This document shows positions 31,402 through 42,797 of a DNA stretch of 64,000 nt, one piece after another (within the stretch, counting starts at the first letter, position 1; every line of letters begins with the position of its first letter). Below the pieces are notes generated by a model, which saw only the letters and a list, made by a program, of their open reading frames with translations, ran no database searches and had not been told where the DNA came from. Source of the stretch: Pseudopelagicola sp. (GTDB lineage: Bacteria; Pseudomonadota; Alphaproteobacteria; Rhodobacterales; Rhodobacteraceae); contig JAPHRE010000039.1 of NCBI GenBank assembly GCA_026195905.1, forward strand, positions 50,351-114,350. Reading direction: 5' to 3'. Both the position numbers and the translations under genes were made by a program.

Positions 31402-32622
31402 ATGCCCCGCTCTCTTGGCCTTTCTGCCTATCTTGCTTTTGCGCGTCGCCTGCCCTCAAGACGCATGGCCCCCTCCGCGCCGCGGCCCGACGACGAACTG
31501 CTCTGGCTGCATTGTCCCGACGCCGTGAGCGCCCGCGCGGTTGCGCACCTTGGCCAACGCCTCGCAGCCCAAAGACCGGGCCTGGCGCTTCTGCTGACAA
31601 CATCGCCCGGAACCAAACGGCCCAAAGACCTGCCAGAGGCTTTGTTCTGGCAGGAATGCCCCTCGGAAAACCCCGAAGACACGCGCCAGTTTCTTGACCA
31701 TTGGCGCCCCGATGCGGGCCTTTGGATCGGCCCTTACCTGCGCCCAAGCCTGATTGACGCCAGCGCCCGACGCGGCATTCCCGTGACGCTTTTTGACACC
31801 GGCGAACTGCTTCTTGAAAATCGTCTGTGGCGTCTTGGCCCCGATCCAATTCGCCCGACACTTGGCCTGTTTCAGAGTATTCTAGCGTCAGAGACCGACG
31901 CCATCTCCCGCCTGCGTAAGCTGATCCCGGAAACGGTTCATCTCTATAAAAGCGGCCCCCTGCTCGAAGAATGCCCGGCTTTGGCCTGTAACGAGACCGA
32001 TCTTGAGGATATCTCGCAGGCGCTCGGCGGTCGCCCGACATGGCTTGCCGCGCGGCTCCAGCGCTCTGAACTGTCGCCCGTCCTTGCGGCCCATCGCGCC
32101 ATGTTGCGCCTGTCTCATCGCCTTTTGCTAATCGTCGTGCCCGCCGACCCCGCCGATGCCGAAGCCTTCCACACAACCTGCCGCGAGAGCGGCTGGCGGG
32201 TCTCCAATTGGGATGATGGCGATTTTCCTGATGATAAATCCCGCATTATCCTCTCTGGTGATCCGCGCGAACTCGGCCTTTGGTATCGCGTTGCCCCGGT
32301 TACCTTTCTCGGCACCTCCCTGACGCCAAAACAAGGCGGTCAGAACCCGCTTGAACCCGCCGCCCTTGGCTCGGCCGTGCTCTATGGGCCAAGCATCCGC
32401 AATCATCTTGATGCCTATTCTCGCTTGGCCGAGGCGGGCGCGGCCCGTATCGTGCGCGATGTCGATAGCCTTATAAACGCCCTTGGTCAGGTGCTCGCGC
32501 CGGATATCGCGGCACGCATGGCCCATGCCGGTTGGGAAATCGTGTCGGAAGGGGCGGAAGTCTCGGATCAAATCATCGCCCTGCTACAAGAGACCCTCGA
32601 TACCTCGGAGGCAAACGCATGA
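31402..32622 (+). CDS. waaA: 3-deoxy-D-manno-octulosonic acid transferase
   Basis: '[22 protein letters not shown]', '[52 protein letters not shown]'; directly followed by lpxK. Confidence 0.92.
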   Translation: MPRSLGLSAYLAFARRLPSRRMAPSAPRPDDELLWLHCPDAVSARAVAHLGQRLAAQRPGLALLLTTSPGTKRPKDLPEALFWQECPSENPEDTRQFLDHWRPDAGLWIGPYLRPSLIDASARRGIPVTLFDTGELLLENRLWRLGPDPIRPTLGLFQSILASETDAISRLRKLIPETVHLYKSGPLLEECPALACNETDLEDISQALGGRPTWLAARLQRSELSPVLAAHRAMLRLSHRLLLIVVPADPADAEAFHTTCRESGWRVSNWDDGDFPDDKSRIILSGDPRELGLWYRVAPVTFLGTSLTPKQGGQNPLEPAALGSAVLYGPSIRNHLDAYSRLAEAGAARIVRDVDSLINALGQVLAPDIAARMAHAGWEIVSEGAEVSDQIIALLQETLDTSEANA

Positions 32623-33632
32623 AAGCACCGTCATTCTGGCATAGCGATCCAGCGCATCCCGGCTGGCGCGCCAAGCTCCTGACGCCCCTTGGAAAGCTCT
32701 ATGCCAAGCAGACCGCCAAACGCCTCAAGACTGGGGCGGCGACGGCGCATCATGCCAAAGTGCCGGTGATCTGTGTCGGAAATCTCAACGCAGGCGGCAC
32801 CGGCAAGACCCCGACCACCATCGCCCTCTTGCAACGGCTACAGGCCCGCGGCCTGTCACCGCATGTCGTGTCGCGCGGGTATGGCGGCGCGCTTGCAGGA
32901 CCGGTCCAGGTTGACGAACGCACCCACAACGCCGAAGAGACGGGCGACGAACCGCTTCTGCTCGCCGCCTTTGCGCCCACTTGGGTTGCCAAAGACCGGG
33001 CCGCCGGGGCGCGCGCCGCCGAGGCCGCCGGGGCTGATCTGATCCTGATGGATGACGGGTTTCAAAACCCTACCCTCGCCAAGGACGGCTCGGTTATTGT
33101 CGTCGATGCGCAAAAGGGGTTTGGCAACGGCCTCTGCATTCCCGCTGGCCCGCTGCGCGAACCTGTGCCAATCGGCTTGTCACGCGCCGACCTTGTGCTG
33201 TCTATCGGCCCGCCCGAGGCGCAATCCCGCTTTGCCGACCGATGGGGTGCGTCGTTGAACGGCCTGCAGCATGTGACCGGCGCGCTCGAACCGTTGCAAA
33301 TGGGCATGGACTGGGGCGAAACGCCCTATCTCGCCTTTGCCGGTATTGGGCATCCAGAAAAGTTCTTTGCCACCCTGCGACATCTTGGGGCGCATCTCGT
33401 GCATGGCGAGGCGCTGGAAGATCACCAACCCCTGACCCCGGCTCTGCTTGCCCGCCTCGAGGCCGAATCCCGCCGCCACGGCGCACAGCTTGTCACAACG
33501 GAAAAGGACGCCGTGCGTCTTCCGGCGTCCTTTCGTTCCAAGGTTCTAACCTTACCCGTGCGGCTTGAAATCACGGATTGGTCGGCTGTAGACGCGCTTC
33601 TTGACCGCGCCCTGACAGCCACCCGCGCTTAA
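32619..33632 (+). CDS. lpxK: Tetraacyldisaccharide 4'-kinase
   Basis: '[43 protein letters not shown]', '[31 protein letters not shown]'. Confidence 0.96.
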   Translation: MKAPSFWHSDPAHPGWRAKLLTPLGKLYAKQTAKRLKTGAATAHHAKVPVICVGNLNAGGTGKTPTTIALLQRLQARGLSPHVVSRGYGGALAGPVQVDERTHNAEETGDEPLLLAAFAPTWVAKDRAAGARAAEAAGADLILMDDGFQNPTLAKDGSVIVVDAQKGFGNGLCIPAGPLREPVPIGLSRADLVLSIGPPEAQSRFADRWGASLNGLQHVTGALEPLQMGMDWGETPYLAFAGIGHPEKFFATLRHLGAHLVHGEALEDHQPLTPALLARLEAESRRHGAQLVTTEKDAVRLPASFRSKVLTLPVRLEITDWSAVDALLDRALTATRA

Positions 33633-34324
33633 CCCTCAAGCTTTGCGTCGAGGATTTTCTTGAGGTCATCGTAACTCATATTCGATACTTTCTCGCCGTT
33701 GATGACCATTGTCGGGGTGCCCTCAATATCATCTGCCGTCACATGGCCCTCGGACCATTCAACCAACGCGCGCGCTTTGCTTTCGTCTTTCATGCAAGCG
33801 TCGAGTTTGCCCTGATCAACCCCGGCAATCCGGCCAATCTTCTTAAGCTCATCGACAATCGCCACCGGATCGCCCGACCGCGCCCAATCCCGCTGCCCCT
33901 TCATAAGAAGCTCGGTCATGCCAAAGAATTTCTCTTCCCCGCCACAGCGCGCGATCATCGACGCCCAGAGACCAAGTTGGTCGAAATACACATCGCGGAA
34001 GATAACGCGCACCTTGCCGGTCTCGACATAATCCGCCTTGAGGGGCTTGAGGATTTCCTCGTGGAATGTCGCGCAATGCGGGCAGGTGAACGAGGCGTAT
34101 TCCACAAGCGTAATCGGCGCATCGGCACTGCCAAGCACCATTTCAATGATTTCCGGCACCTCTGAGGGGGCGGCGGCGGACGTGCTGTCATTCGCGGTAT
34201 CCGACGTGGCCTGTGCGACCTGGACGGCGGCGGGCGTGTCTTGCGCGTTGTCTTGGGTTAACCAATAGGCCGCCCCGGCCACAACAGCCAGCGCAACAAC
34301 GAGAATGGGAACGATACGGTTCAT
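33629..34324 (-). CDS. DsbA-family thiol oxidoreductase-like protein
   Basis: N-terminal signal/TM; '[51 protein letters not shown]' with CPHC motif. Confidence 0.93.
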   Translation of the reverse strand: MNRIVPILVVALAVVAGAAYWLTQDNAQDTPAAVQVAQATSDTANDSTSAAAPSEVPEIIEMVLGSADAPITLVEYASFTCPHCATFHEEILKPLKADYVETGKVRVIFRDVYFDQLGLWASMIARCGGEEKFFGMTELLMKGQRDWARSGDPVAIVDELKKIGRIAGVDQGKLDACMKDESKARALVEWSEGHVTADDIEGTPTMVINGEKVSNMSYDDLKKILDAKLEG

Positions 34325-34337
34325 CAGGAAACCTTTC

Positions 34338-34838
34338 CTAGCGTTTTGTCTTGTTCAATACGTTTCCGGCGAGACGCTCAAGTGCCTCCCGGAGACCATC
34401 ATCCGAAACCGGCGCGACCACATCATGCGCCGCCGCTCGAATCTCTTCGGGCAATTCGGTTTCGGTCTGTTTCGGTTTGGGGGTAAAAACGGCCTGCCCT
34501 TCGGCAAAGCCCGTCGCGGCCGTTTGCGTAATGCGTAACCGTTCTATGGCGTTATATCCGTAGACGCCGTTGACCTTGGCCCGGATACGCTCTTTCTGCA
34601 TCTCAAGCATCGGAGCCTGCGCGCCGGTTGTCAAAACGGTAAGCGTCGCCCCCAAGCCCTGTCGACCATATTTGACGTCTACCGGCTTGCAGATCGCCGC
34701 GATATCCTCGCCGACAATCTCCTGCCAATGCGTCAATACCCGCGTCACGGCGAATCCCCGGCTCTCGCCCGCCTTGCGGATACGTTCCCGCAATAGCGTC
34801 GAGGTGCGGGCAAAGCCTTTGGTGGTCGCGTGGCGCAT
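34338..34838 (-). CDS. DUF721/DciA-family protein
   Basis: 'VTRVLTHWQEIVGEDIAAICKPVDVKYGRQGLGATLTVLTTGAQAPMLEMQKERIRAKVNGVYGYNAIERLRITQ'; divergent from mutY. Confidence 0.87.
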   Translation of the reverse strand: MRHATTKGFARTSTLLRERIRKAGESRGFAVTRVLTHWQEIVGEDIAAICKPVDVKYGRQGLGATLTVLTTGAQAPMLEMQKERIRAKVNGVYGYNAIERLRITQTAATGFAEGQAVFTPKPKQTETELPEEIRAAAHDVVAPVSDDGLREALERLAGNVLNKTKR

Positions 34839-34924
34839 GTGATCCCTTGCATGTTTGCATTCGGCGCTATTTTAGTGTCCATGCCGCGCGGCACCAGCGA
34901 AACCAACCGACAGGAGCATAAATC

Positions 34925-35977
34925 TTGCGTGAAGAGCCACGATCAGAGGCGCTGCTCGAATGGTATGACCGCCATGCCCGCGTGTTGCCCTGGCGAATTG
35001 GCCCAGCCGATCACCGCGCCGGAATGCGCCCTGATCCCTATCGCATTTGGCTCTCCGAGATCATGCTGCAACAGACGACCGTGGCCGCCGTAAAGGATTA
35101 TTTTTCCCGTTTCACAACACTTTGGCCCACTGTCCAAGCCCTCGCCGGGGCCGAGGATGGGGCGGTCATGGGCGAATGGGCCGGGCTTGGCTACTATGCC
35201 CGCGCCCGCAACCTCCTCAAATGCGCCCGCGTGGTCACAGAGGATCACAACGGCCAGTTTCCTGATACGGTTGACGCGCTTCAAAATCTTCCCGGAATCG
35301 GCCCCTATACCGCCGGGGCCATCGCAGCCATCGCGTTTGACCGCCCCGCAGTGGTCGTCGATGGCAATGTCGAGCGCGTCATGGCGCGAATCTATGACAT
35401 CCACACACCGCTTCCCGCCGCCAAGCCGGACCTGACCGCGCGCGCTGCGGCCCTGACGCCACAAACTCGCCCCGGCGACCACGCACAGGCGGTCATGGAC
35501 CTCGGCGCGACGATCTGCACCCCCCGCAACCCGGCCTGCGGTATCTGCCCTTGGCGCGATGGCTGTCTTGGGCGTCTTAATGGCACCGCTACAGAGCTGC
35601 CAAAGAAAACACCGCGCAAACCCAAGCCCATCCGCCAAGGCACGGTCTATATCGCCCGGCGCATCGACGGTGCGCTTCTCCTTGAACGCCGCCCCGACAA
35701 AGGTCTTCTTGGCGGTATGCTTGGCTGGCCCGGCTCGGACTGGACCGAGGGCGACGTGCCGCCCCACACCCCGCCAATCCGCGCCGAATGGAAAACCCTT
35801 CCCGCCGAAGCACGCCATACTTTCACGCATTTTCATCTGCGCCTGACCGTCAAAACCGCACTCGTGCCCCTCGACCGGACGCCGCATAGCGGCGAATTCC
35901 TTGAAAAAGAAGACTTCCGCTCCTCTGACCTGCCCACAGTCATGCGCAAGGCGTTCGATCTCCTGAAAGGTGCATAA
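34925..35977 (+). CDS. mutY: A/G-specific adenine glycosylase MutY
   Basis: 'LPWRIGPADHRAGMRPDPYRIWLSEIMLQQTTVAAVKDYFSRF', 'LPGIGPYTAGAIAAIAFDRPAVVVDGNVERVMARI', FeS cluster 'CTPRNPACGICPWRDGC'. Confidence 0.97.
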   Translation: MREEPRSEALLEWYDRHARVLPWRIGPADHRAGMRPDPYRIWLSEIMLQQTTVAAVKDYFSRFTTLWPTVQALAGAEDGAVMGEWAGLGYYARARNLLKCARVVTEDHNGQFPDTVDALQNLPGIGPYTAGAIAAIAFDRPAVVVDGNVERVMARIYDIHTPLPAAKPDLTARAAALTPQTRPGDHAQAVMDLGATICTPRNPACGICPWRDGCLGRLNGTATELPKKTPRKPKPIRQGTVYIARRIDGALLLERRPDKGLLGGMLGWPGSDWTEGDVPPHTPPIRAEWKTLPAEARHTFTHFHLRLTVKTALVPLDRTPHSGEFLEKEDFRSSDLPTVMRKAFDLLKGA

Positions 35978-36042
35978 TACCGCATTGCGCGCTGCATAAA
36001 CGCGGCGCAAAATAGCCTTGCGCGCCGCCATCGGAGAAGACC

Positions 36043-37176
36043 ATGATCTCGTCCACCCAAGTCGCCAAGCTCCAAAGCGCTCTGCCGTTCTGGCTCTCCC
36101 TGCTGTTGATCCCGCTGATCTGGATCGTGGCCGGCCTCGGATCATGGTGGGTTCTTCTTGTGCCCGCGGCGACATGGTATCTTTTTACCGCGCTTGATGC
36201 CGTGCTCGGCCTCAACCTCGAAAACGCTGATCTCGATACCCCCGAAGACGACCTCTACTGGTATCGCGCCGTGACGATGATCTGGCCCTTCCTGCAATTC
36301 ACGACGCTGTTCGGCCTGATCTGGTATGCGACCCACACCGACCACCTCTCAATCGCGGCAACCATCGGCCTCTTTTTCGGCGTCGGGGTCGTTACCGGCA
36401 CCATCGGCATCAACTATTCCCATGAACTCATGCACCAAAAGGACAAACGCGAACGCTGGCTCGCGGATATCCTGCTCTCTATGGTGCTTTACTCGCATTT
36501 CCGAACCGAACACTTGCACGGCCATCACGTCTATGTCGGAACCCCCCGCGATCCCGTGACCGCGCGCTATAACGAAGGGTTTCACCGCTACTTTCCCCGC
36601 GTTCTGTGGCAAGTGCCGCTCTCGGCCTTCCGGCTTGAGAAAGCCCGCCTCGCCCGCAAAGGCCTGCCGTGGACCGACCTCTCCAACCCGTTCTTCCGCT
36701 ACTGGGCGCTCCAAGGCGCGATGCTGCTTCTTGCGCTGATCCTTGGCGGCTGGCTCGGCCTCCTGCTCTTTCTCTGGCAGGCCTATATCGCCATCTGGCA
36801 GCTTGAGCTGGTGAACTACGTCGAACATTACGGTCTGACCCGCAAACACCTTGGGAGCGGCAAATATGAACACGTCAAACCGCACCATAGCTGGAACGCA
36901 GCACACAAGGCGTCGAACTGGCTCCTCATCAACCTGCAACGCCATAGCGACCACCATTATAAACCCAACCGCCGCTTTCCCCTGCTGCAAAACCATACCG
37001 AGGAAGACGCCCCGCAACTGCCCTATGGCTATCCGCTGATGACTATGGCCGCGATGATCCCGCCCCTGTGGAAAAGGGTCATGAACCCCCGCGTCCGCAA
37101 ATGGCGCGCCATGTATTACCCCGAGATCACCGACTGGCACCCCTACAACAAGGCCAAGACGCCGATGCCTCGCTAA
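36043..37176 (+). CDS. alkB: AlkB-type alkane 1-monooxygenase
   Basis: Hydrophobic; histidine boxes 'HELMH', 'EHLHGHH', 'NYVEHYGL', 'LQRHSDHH'. Confidence 0.92.
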   Translation: MISSTQVAKLQSALPFWLSLLLIPLIWIVAGLGSWWVLLVPAATWYLFTALDAVLGLNLENADLDTPEDDLYWYRAVTMIWPFLQFTTLFGLIWYATHTDHLSIAATIGLFFGVGVVTGTIGINYSHELMHQKDKRERWLADILLSMVLYSHFRTEHLHGHHVYVGTPRDPVTARYNEGFHRYFPRVLWQVPLSAFRLEKARLARKGLPWTDLSNPFFRYWALQGAMLLLALILGGWLGLLLFLWQAYIAIWQLELVNYVEHYGLTRKHLGSGKYEHVKPHHSWNAAHKASNWLLINLQRHSDHHYKPNRRFPLLQNHTEEDAPQLPYGYPLMTMAAMIPPLWKRVMNPRVRKWRAMYYPEITDWHPYNKAKTPMPR

Positions 37177-37192
37177 GGCCAGCCCCAACAAA

Positions 37193-37222
37193 AAGACCCC
37201 GCCACAAGGGCGGGGCTTACGA
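37193..37222 (-). terminator. Candidate intrinsic terminator downstream of ccrM
   Basis: Minus strand CCCCGCCCTTGTGGCGGGGTCTTTTTG: stem plus T tract. Confidence 0.6.
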
Positions 37223-37276
37223 GGTAAGTGCCATGTGAAAGTCAGACCACATGGCACTGGCGGTATTCGTTTTGGT

Positions 37277-38482
<1,206 letters not shown>

Positions 38483-38497
38483 TCAAGGGGTTAGATT

Positions 38498-39115
38498 TTA
38501 CTCTTGATACAAGATATTGTGCACCGGCTTAAAGGAACGTCTATGGTGTGGGGTCACACCAAGATTTTGCAGCGCCGCTTTGTGGCTTTTTGAGGGATAT
38601 CCGGCGTTGGTCTCCCATCCGTAGCCCGGAAACTGTTGCGCCAAATCCCACATGATCCTGTCGCGACAGATTTTTGCCACAATTGAAGCCGCCGAAATCG
38701 ACACCGATTTGGCATCGCCTTTAACCACGGCCTCGCTCGATCCCGTCAATCCGCGCGGGATCATGTTGCCATCAATCAAGAGATGATCCACCGGCCCCTT
38801 AAGCCCCGCAACCGCGCGCTCCATCGCAAGGTGGCTGGCGCGCAGGATATTCAACCTGTCGATTTCCTCGACGCTGGCATGGGCAATCGACACCTCTGCC
38901 ATCTCATGAATCACATCATAAAGCGCCTCGCGCCGCTTGGCCGAGAGCGCCTTGGAATCGTTGAGCCCCGCTGGGATACGTCCCGGATCAAGCACCACCG
39001 CCGCCGCCGTGACCGGCCCCGCCAAAGGCCCGCGCCCAACCTCATCAACGCCCGCGATACGTGCCAACCCGCGCGCCATCGCTGCTTCTTCAAGGGAAAA
39101 ATCCGGTGTGCTCAT
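38498..39115 (-). CDS. rnhB: Ribonuclease HII
   Basis: '[27 protein letters not shown]', '[12 protein letters not shown]', '[17 protein letters not shown]'. Confidence 0.96.
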   Translation of the reverse strand: MSTPDFSLEEAAMARGLARIAGVDEVGRGPLAGPVTAAAVVLDPGRIPAGLNDSKALSAKRREALYDVIHEMAEVSIAHASVEEIDRLNILRASHLAMERAVAGLKGPVDHLLIDGNMIPRGLTGSSEAVVKGDAKSVSISAASIVAKICRDRIMWDLAQQFPGYGWETNAGYPSKSHKAALQNLGVTPHHRRSFKPVHNILYQE

Positions 39116-39153
39116 GCGCCCCTGAAACCCGATCCCGCTCCGGCGCGCAATAA

Positions 39154-39188
39154 GAAAAAGCCCGGAGAACCGCAAAGTCCTCCGGGCC
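39154..39188 (-). terminator. Candidate intrinsic terminator downstream of the 39245-39715 gene
   Basis: Minus strand GCCCGGAGGACTTTGCGGTTCTCCGGGCTTTTTC: stem-loop plus T tract. Confidence 0.65.
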
Positions 39189-39244
39189 GGTCGGGGCATT
39201 ACTCAAACGGGCAACGCGCTACCAATCTACCCCGCCTGATCGTA

Positions 39245-39715
39245 TTAGGAGTTCACAAGGCGGTAGCCTTTGTTGCGCAGGCACGAAATCTGATAGCCAT
39301 AGCGCATCCCCTGATGGGTGCGCGACTGAACCTTGCAGGCATTCGGCAGGCTGCTGAAATGGCGATAGTTGTTCTTCAGGCAAACCCGACCCAGAAAGAC
39401 AACGCGCCCCCGGTTGGTCTCGTGGCGACGCACACAATTGGACGGCAGGTTCTTGCGAACATGGTTCGGTTTGTATTTGGGCTTATGGGTCGGCTTATAG
39501 CGATGATCGCGGTCCGGGGAGGGGCGGGAGCGATGCACATAGCCCCGGTCGTCATCGTTAAGCGACTTGGCAATGATCGAAAGCGCAGCAATCCCGACGA
39601 TCACCTTGGCTACATCATTGGAATCGGCGCGTGCCGGGGTTGCAGTCATAGAGGCAATTGCGAGCGACCCGGCGATCAGCGTGGCAAAAATCTTTCTCGG
39701 AGCAGAGCGGAGCAT
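39245..39715 (-). CDS. Hypothetical secreted basic protein with four cysteines
   Basis: Signal peptide ending 'TATPARA', then a K/R/H/P-rich linker and a C-terminal half with four Cys (CVRRH, VCLKN, ACKVQ, SCLRN). Confidence 0.6.
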   Translation of the reverse strand: MLRSAPRKIFATLIAGSLAIASMTATPARADSNDVAKVIVGIAALSIIAKSLNDDDRGYVHRSRPSPDRDHRYKPTHKPKYKPNHVRKNLPSNCVRRHETNRGRVVFLGRVCLKNNYRHFSSLPNACKVQSRTHQGMRYGYQISCLRNKGYRLVNS

Positions 39716-39902
39716 GGTGGGTTCCTTCCTTATAGGTCTTATGATCGTGTCATCATGTGCTCTGGCATGGTGCCAAGAGCGGATATCCCAACCTGCCTCC
39801 CCTGCCCCAAGACAGGCAATAACACCCCCCTGCTATCCGATAACATCCGCACAAACCTCCGTTGTTATTGAAAAACATCGCCCAACCCGTCAGTTTGGTC
39901 GC

Positions 39903-40142
39903 ATGAAAAAAATTCTCACATATGCGGCGCTTGCCGCCGTCCTCGCCGTCTCTCCCGCTGCCGCCTCGGCCGCGTGTTATGTCGAGTATAAGGCCAAACG
40001 CGACACGCCCTTCACACTGGTCTATGATGTGGCAACGGTCAGCGGCCCGTGCACCCGAAAAGACGCAAAACCCAAACTGGCGCGTCAACTCAAGGCGCAA
40101 GGTCTGGTCCTGCTCAAGGTGCTGTCCGTATCCGAACGCTAA
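39903..40142 (+). CDS. Hypothetical small periplasmic protein
   Basis: MKKILTYAALAAVLAVSPAAASA signal peptide; mature part with two Cys. Confidence 0.65.
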   Translation: MKKILTYAALAAVLAVSPAAASAACYVEYKAKRDTPFTLVYDVATVSGPCTRKDAKPKLARQLKAQGLVLLKVLSVSER

Positions 40143-40165
40143 CCTGCGCAATAGGGAGAGGGGCC

Positions 40166-40870
40166 ATGCCCGACGATACCATTCTTGCCTCTGAATCCCG
40201 CCGTTCGGGCAACCGCATCGTGATCGGCGGGCTAATTGCCATCGTCGTAATCCTGCTGGTCGCCGCCGTCTTGCTATTCTCGAACCTGCCCGACGCCAAC
40301 GCCTTCAACGCCCGCGTCGAACGTATCTTTATCGAAAACGACACCCTGACCTCCGAGGCCGAGATCAAGCTCCTTGAGATTCTCGCCCGCTCCGGGACTG
40401 CCTTTTCCGAAGTGCTGACCTCCTACCGCATGGTGATCTTCGTGCTTTTGGTCTTTGCCACGGCAATGCTCATCGCCGCGCTGGTATTCCTTGTCATGCT
40501 GGTGGTGATGAACCGCCGCCTCGCCGCCATCGAACGCTCCGGCATTCAGGTCAATTCCCTCCTCATCAGCCGCGAGGAAAAAGCCGTCTATCTCAACAAC
40601 ATGGATTTCAAATTGACCGACGCCGCGATGGAAACCCTCTCGGTTCTGGCCGAGGCGCGACTGGACGATGACGTTCTCTCGGGGGCCGAAATCGAGGCTG
40701 TGATCTCCGGCAAACCCGCCGCCGATTGCGAAGAGGCCGCCGGGGCGACCCGCATCAAACGCCTGCGCGACAGTCTCGGCAACCAACTCGTGAGCGAGCT
40801 TCTGGTCAAGAATATCGCCCGCAAAGGCTATATGCTGTCCATCGACAAAGACGTGATCCGTATGCTCTGA
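40166..40870 (+). CDS. Hypothetical membrane protein with a C-terminal winged-helix-like domain
   Basis: Two TM segments ('IVIGGLIAIVVILLVAAVLLF', 'MVIFVLLVFATAMLIAALVFLVMLVVM') then 'LTDAAMETLSVLAEARLDDDVLSGAEIEAVISG...ATRIKRLRDSLGNQLVSELLVKNIARKGYMLSI', which resembles an OmpR-type wHTH. Confidence 0.7.
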   Translation: MPDDTILASESRRSGNRIVIGGLIAIVVILLVAAVLLFSNLPDANAFNARVERIFIENDTLTSEAEIKLLEILARSGTAFSEVLTSYRMVIFVLLVFATAMLIAALVFLVMLVVMNRRLAAIERSGIQVNSLLISREEKAVYLNNMDFKLTDAAMETLSVLAEARLDDDVLSGAEIEAVISGKPAADCEEAAGATRIKRLRDSLGNQLVSELLVKNIARKGYMLSIDKDVIRML

Positions 40871-40970
40871 AACGCGGTCACCTCCATCCGCCGTTTGACA
40901 ATCCTCACAGTTCCGGCAAAGCCTTGACCCCCGTGCATATCGTACGCGTGAGTTTATCCAAAGGTGCCCC

Positions 40971-42185
40971 GTGGAACTGACCCCCGACCTGATCCGCTCA
41001 ACCTATGACGCCATCAAACCCGCCACCACGCGGACGCCCGTCGTCCACGCTGCGCGGCTGTCGCTCCATCTTGGGATCGACCTCTATCTCAAGCTGGAGA
41101 ACCTCCAGCACACCAACGCCTTCAAGGCCCGTGGTGCATTGGCCAAGCTGCTGACCCTGACCGAGGCAGAGCGCGCCGCCGGGGTCATCGCCTGTTCGGC
41201 GGGAAACCATGCCCAAGGTGTCGCCTATCACGCTACGCGCCTTGGCATTCCCTCGACCATCGTCATGCCCGAAGGCACCCCCTTCAACAAGGTCAAGCGC
41301 ACCGAGGAGTTCGGAGCCGAAGTCGTCCTGCACGGGCGCGGCTTTGACGAAAGCGTTCAGTTTACCCTCGATATGGCGCGCGACCGGGGCATGACCTTTA
41401 TCCACCCCTTTGACGATCCCGTTGTCGCCGCCGGACAAGGCTCCGTGGCGCTCGAAATGCTCGAACAACAACCCGACCTTGATACCATCGTCGTGCCGAT
41501 TGGTGGCGGCGGCCTCATCGCAGGCATGGCGATGGCGGCCAAATCCGTCAAACCCGAGATCGAGGTCATCGGCGCACAGGCCGAGAATTTCGATGCTGTG
41601 CGGGCCCGCTTCTATCAGGTTCCAACAGAATTTGGCAGCATGACACTCGCTGAAGGCATCGCCGTCAAAGAACCCGCCGAAGCCAACCTCGCCGTCATCT
41701 CGCGTTATGTCGATCGCGTCGAAAGCGCCACAGAGGCCGAAATCGAAGACGCGATCTTTGATCTTCTTTCCGACGAAAAACTCGTCTGCGAAGGCGCGGC
41801 GGGGGCGGGTCTTGCCGTCATCAAAAACAACCGCGCCCTGTTCAAAGGCAAAAAGGTTGGCCTCGTGATCTGCGGCGGTAATATCGACTCGCGCCTGCTT
41901 TCAACGCTGATCCTGCGCGGCCTGATGCGTGATGGCCGCATTGCGCGCCTCACCTTCGAGATCGACGATACTCCCGGCCAGCTCTCCAATATTTCCCGCA
42001 TTATCGGCGATGCCGGGGCCAACGTCATCGAAGTTATTCACCAACGTATGATGCAAAGCGTCTCGCTCAAACGCGCCGAACTTGATGTTGTGATCGAAGC
42101 CCGCGACAAAGGCCATGTCCAAGCCATCCTTGCCAAGCTACGCGCGGCCGGTTTCGCCGTGCGCGTGGATGCCGATCCGGTCTGA
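40971..42185 (+). CDS. ilvA: Threonine ammonia-lyase (GTG start)
   Basis: 'LYLKLENLQHTNAFKARGALAKLLTL', 'SAGNHAQGVAYHA', 'VPIGGGGLIAGMAMAAKSVKP', C-terminal ACT-like domain. Confidence 0.93.
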   Translation: MELTPDLIRSTYDAIKPATTRTPVVHAARLSLHLGIDLYLKLENLQHTNAFKARGALAKLLTLTEAERAAGVIACSAGNHAQGVAYHATRLGIPSTIVMPEGTPFNKVKRTEEFGAEVVLHGRGFDESVQFTLDMARDRGMTFIHPFDDPVVAAGQGSVALEMLEQQPDLDTIVVPIGGGGLIAGMAMAAKSVKPEIEVIGAQAENFDAVRARFYQVPTEFGSMTLAEGIAVKEPAEANLAVISRYVDRVESATEAEIEDAIFDLLSDEKLVCEGAAGAGLAVIKNNRALFKGKKVGLVICGGNIDSRLLSTLILRGLMRDGRIARLTFEIDDTPGQLSNISRIIGDAGANVIEVIHQRMMQSVSLKRAELDVVIEARDKGHVQAILAKLRAAGFAVRVDADPV

Positions 42186-42335
42186 AACGCCCGCGCCTAT
42201 TTCAGAGGCAAGCCGCCCAAGGCAGCGTGTCGCGTCAATCACATTCAAGTGAAGAGATGCGTTGAACGCCTCCCGGCACTTTCGGGTTACAAAAACCCTG
42301 CTACGATGACCGCTGAACATTAACTGAAAAGGATT

Positions 42336-42785
42336 ATGACCATGCGCCACGTATTGCTCGCAGCTCTGATTGCCGCCCCGGCACTTGCTTACGCAAACCC
42401 CGCCGAAGAGACCGTCGAAGCCCGTCAGGGATATTACAAACTTCTCGGTGAAAACATGGGCGTCTTTGCCGCTATGGCCAAAGGCGAACGCGACTACGAC
42501 GCCGCCGCGGCACAGACGGCCGCCGACAATATGGTGCTCCTGTCCAACTACGATGTGACCCACCTTTTCGCGCCCGGCACGTCGTCGTTTGACCTCGACA
42601 AAACCCGCGCCTTGCCCGACATCTGGGACGACATGGCCGGTGTTCAGTCCAAATTTGCAGACTTTTCCAAGGCCGCTGCAGCTATGAAAGACGTTGCGGG
42701 TCAAGGCAAAGCCGAAATGGCCGGTGCTCTCGGGCCGCTCGGCGGCACCTGCAAGGGCTGCCATGATGCGTATCGCGCCGACTAA
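42336..42785 (+). CDS. Cytochrome c' (class II c-type cytochrome)
   Basis: Signal peptide; 'RQGYYKLLGENMGVFAAMAKGE', C-terminal haem motif 'CKGCHDAYR'. Confidence 0.92.
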   Translation: MTMRHVLLAALIAAPALAYANPAEETVEARQGYYKLLGENMGVFAAMAKGERDYDAAAAQTAADNMVLLSNYDVTHLFAPGTSSFDLDKTRALPDIWDDMAGVQSKFADFSKAAAAMKDVAGQGKAEMAGALGPLGGTCKGCHDAYRAD

Positions 42786-42797
42786 CGACGCCGCCCT

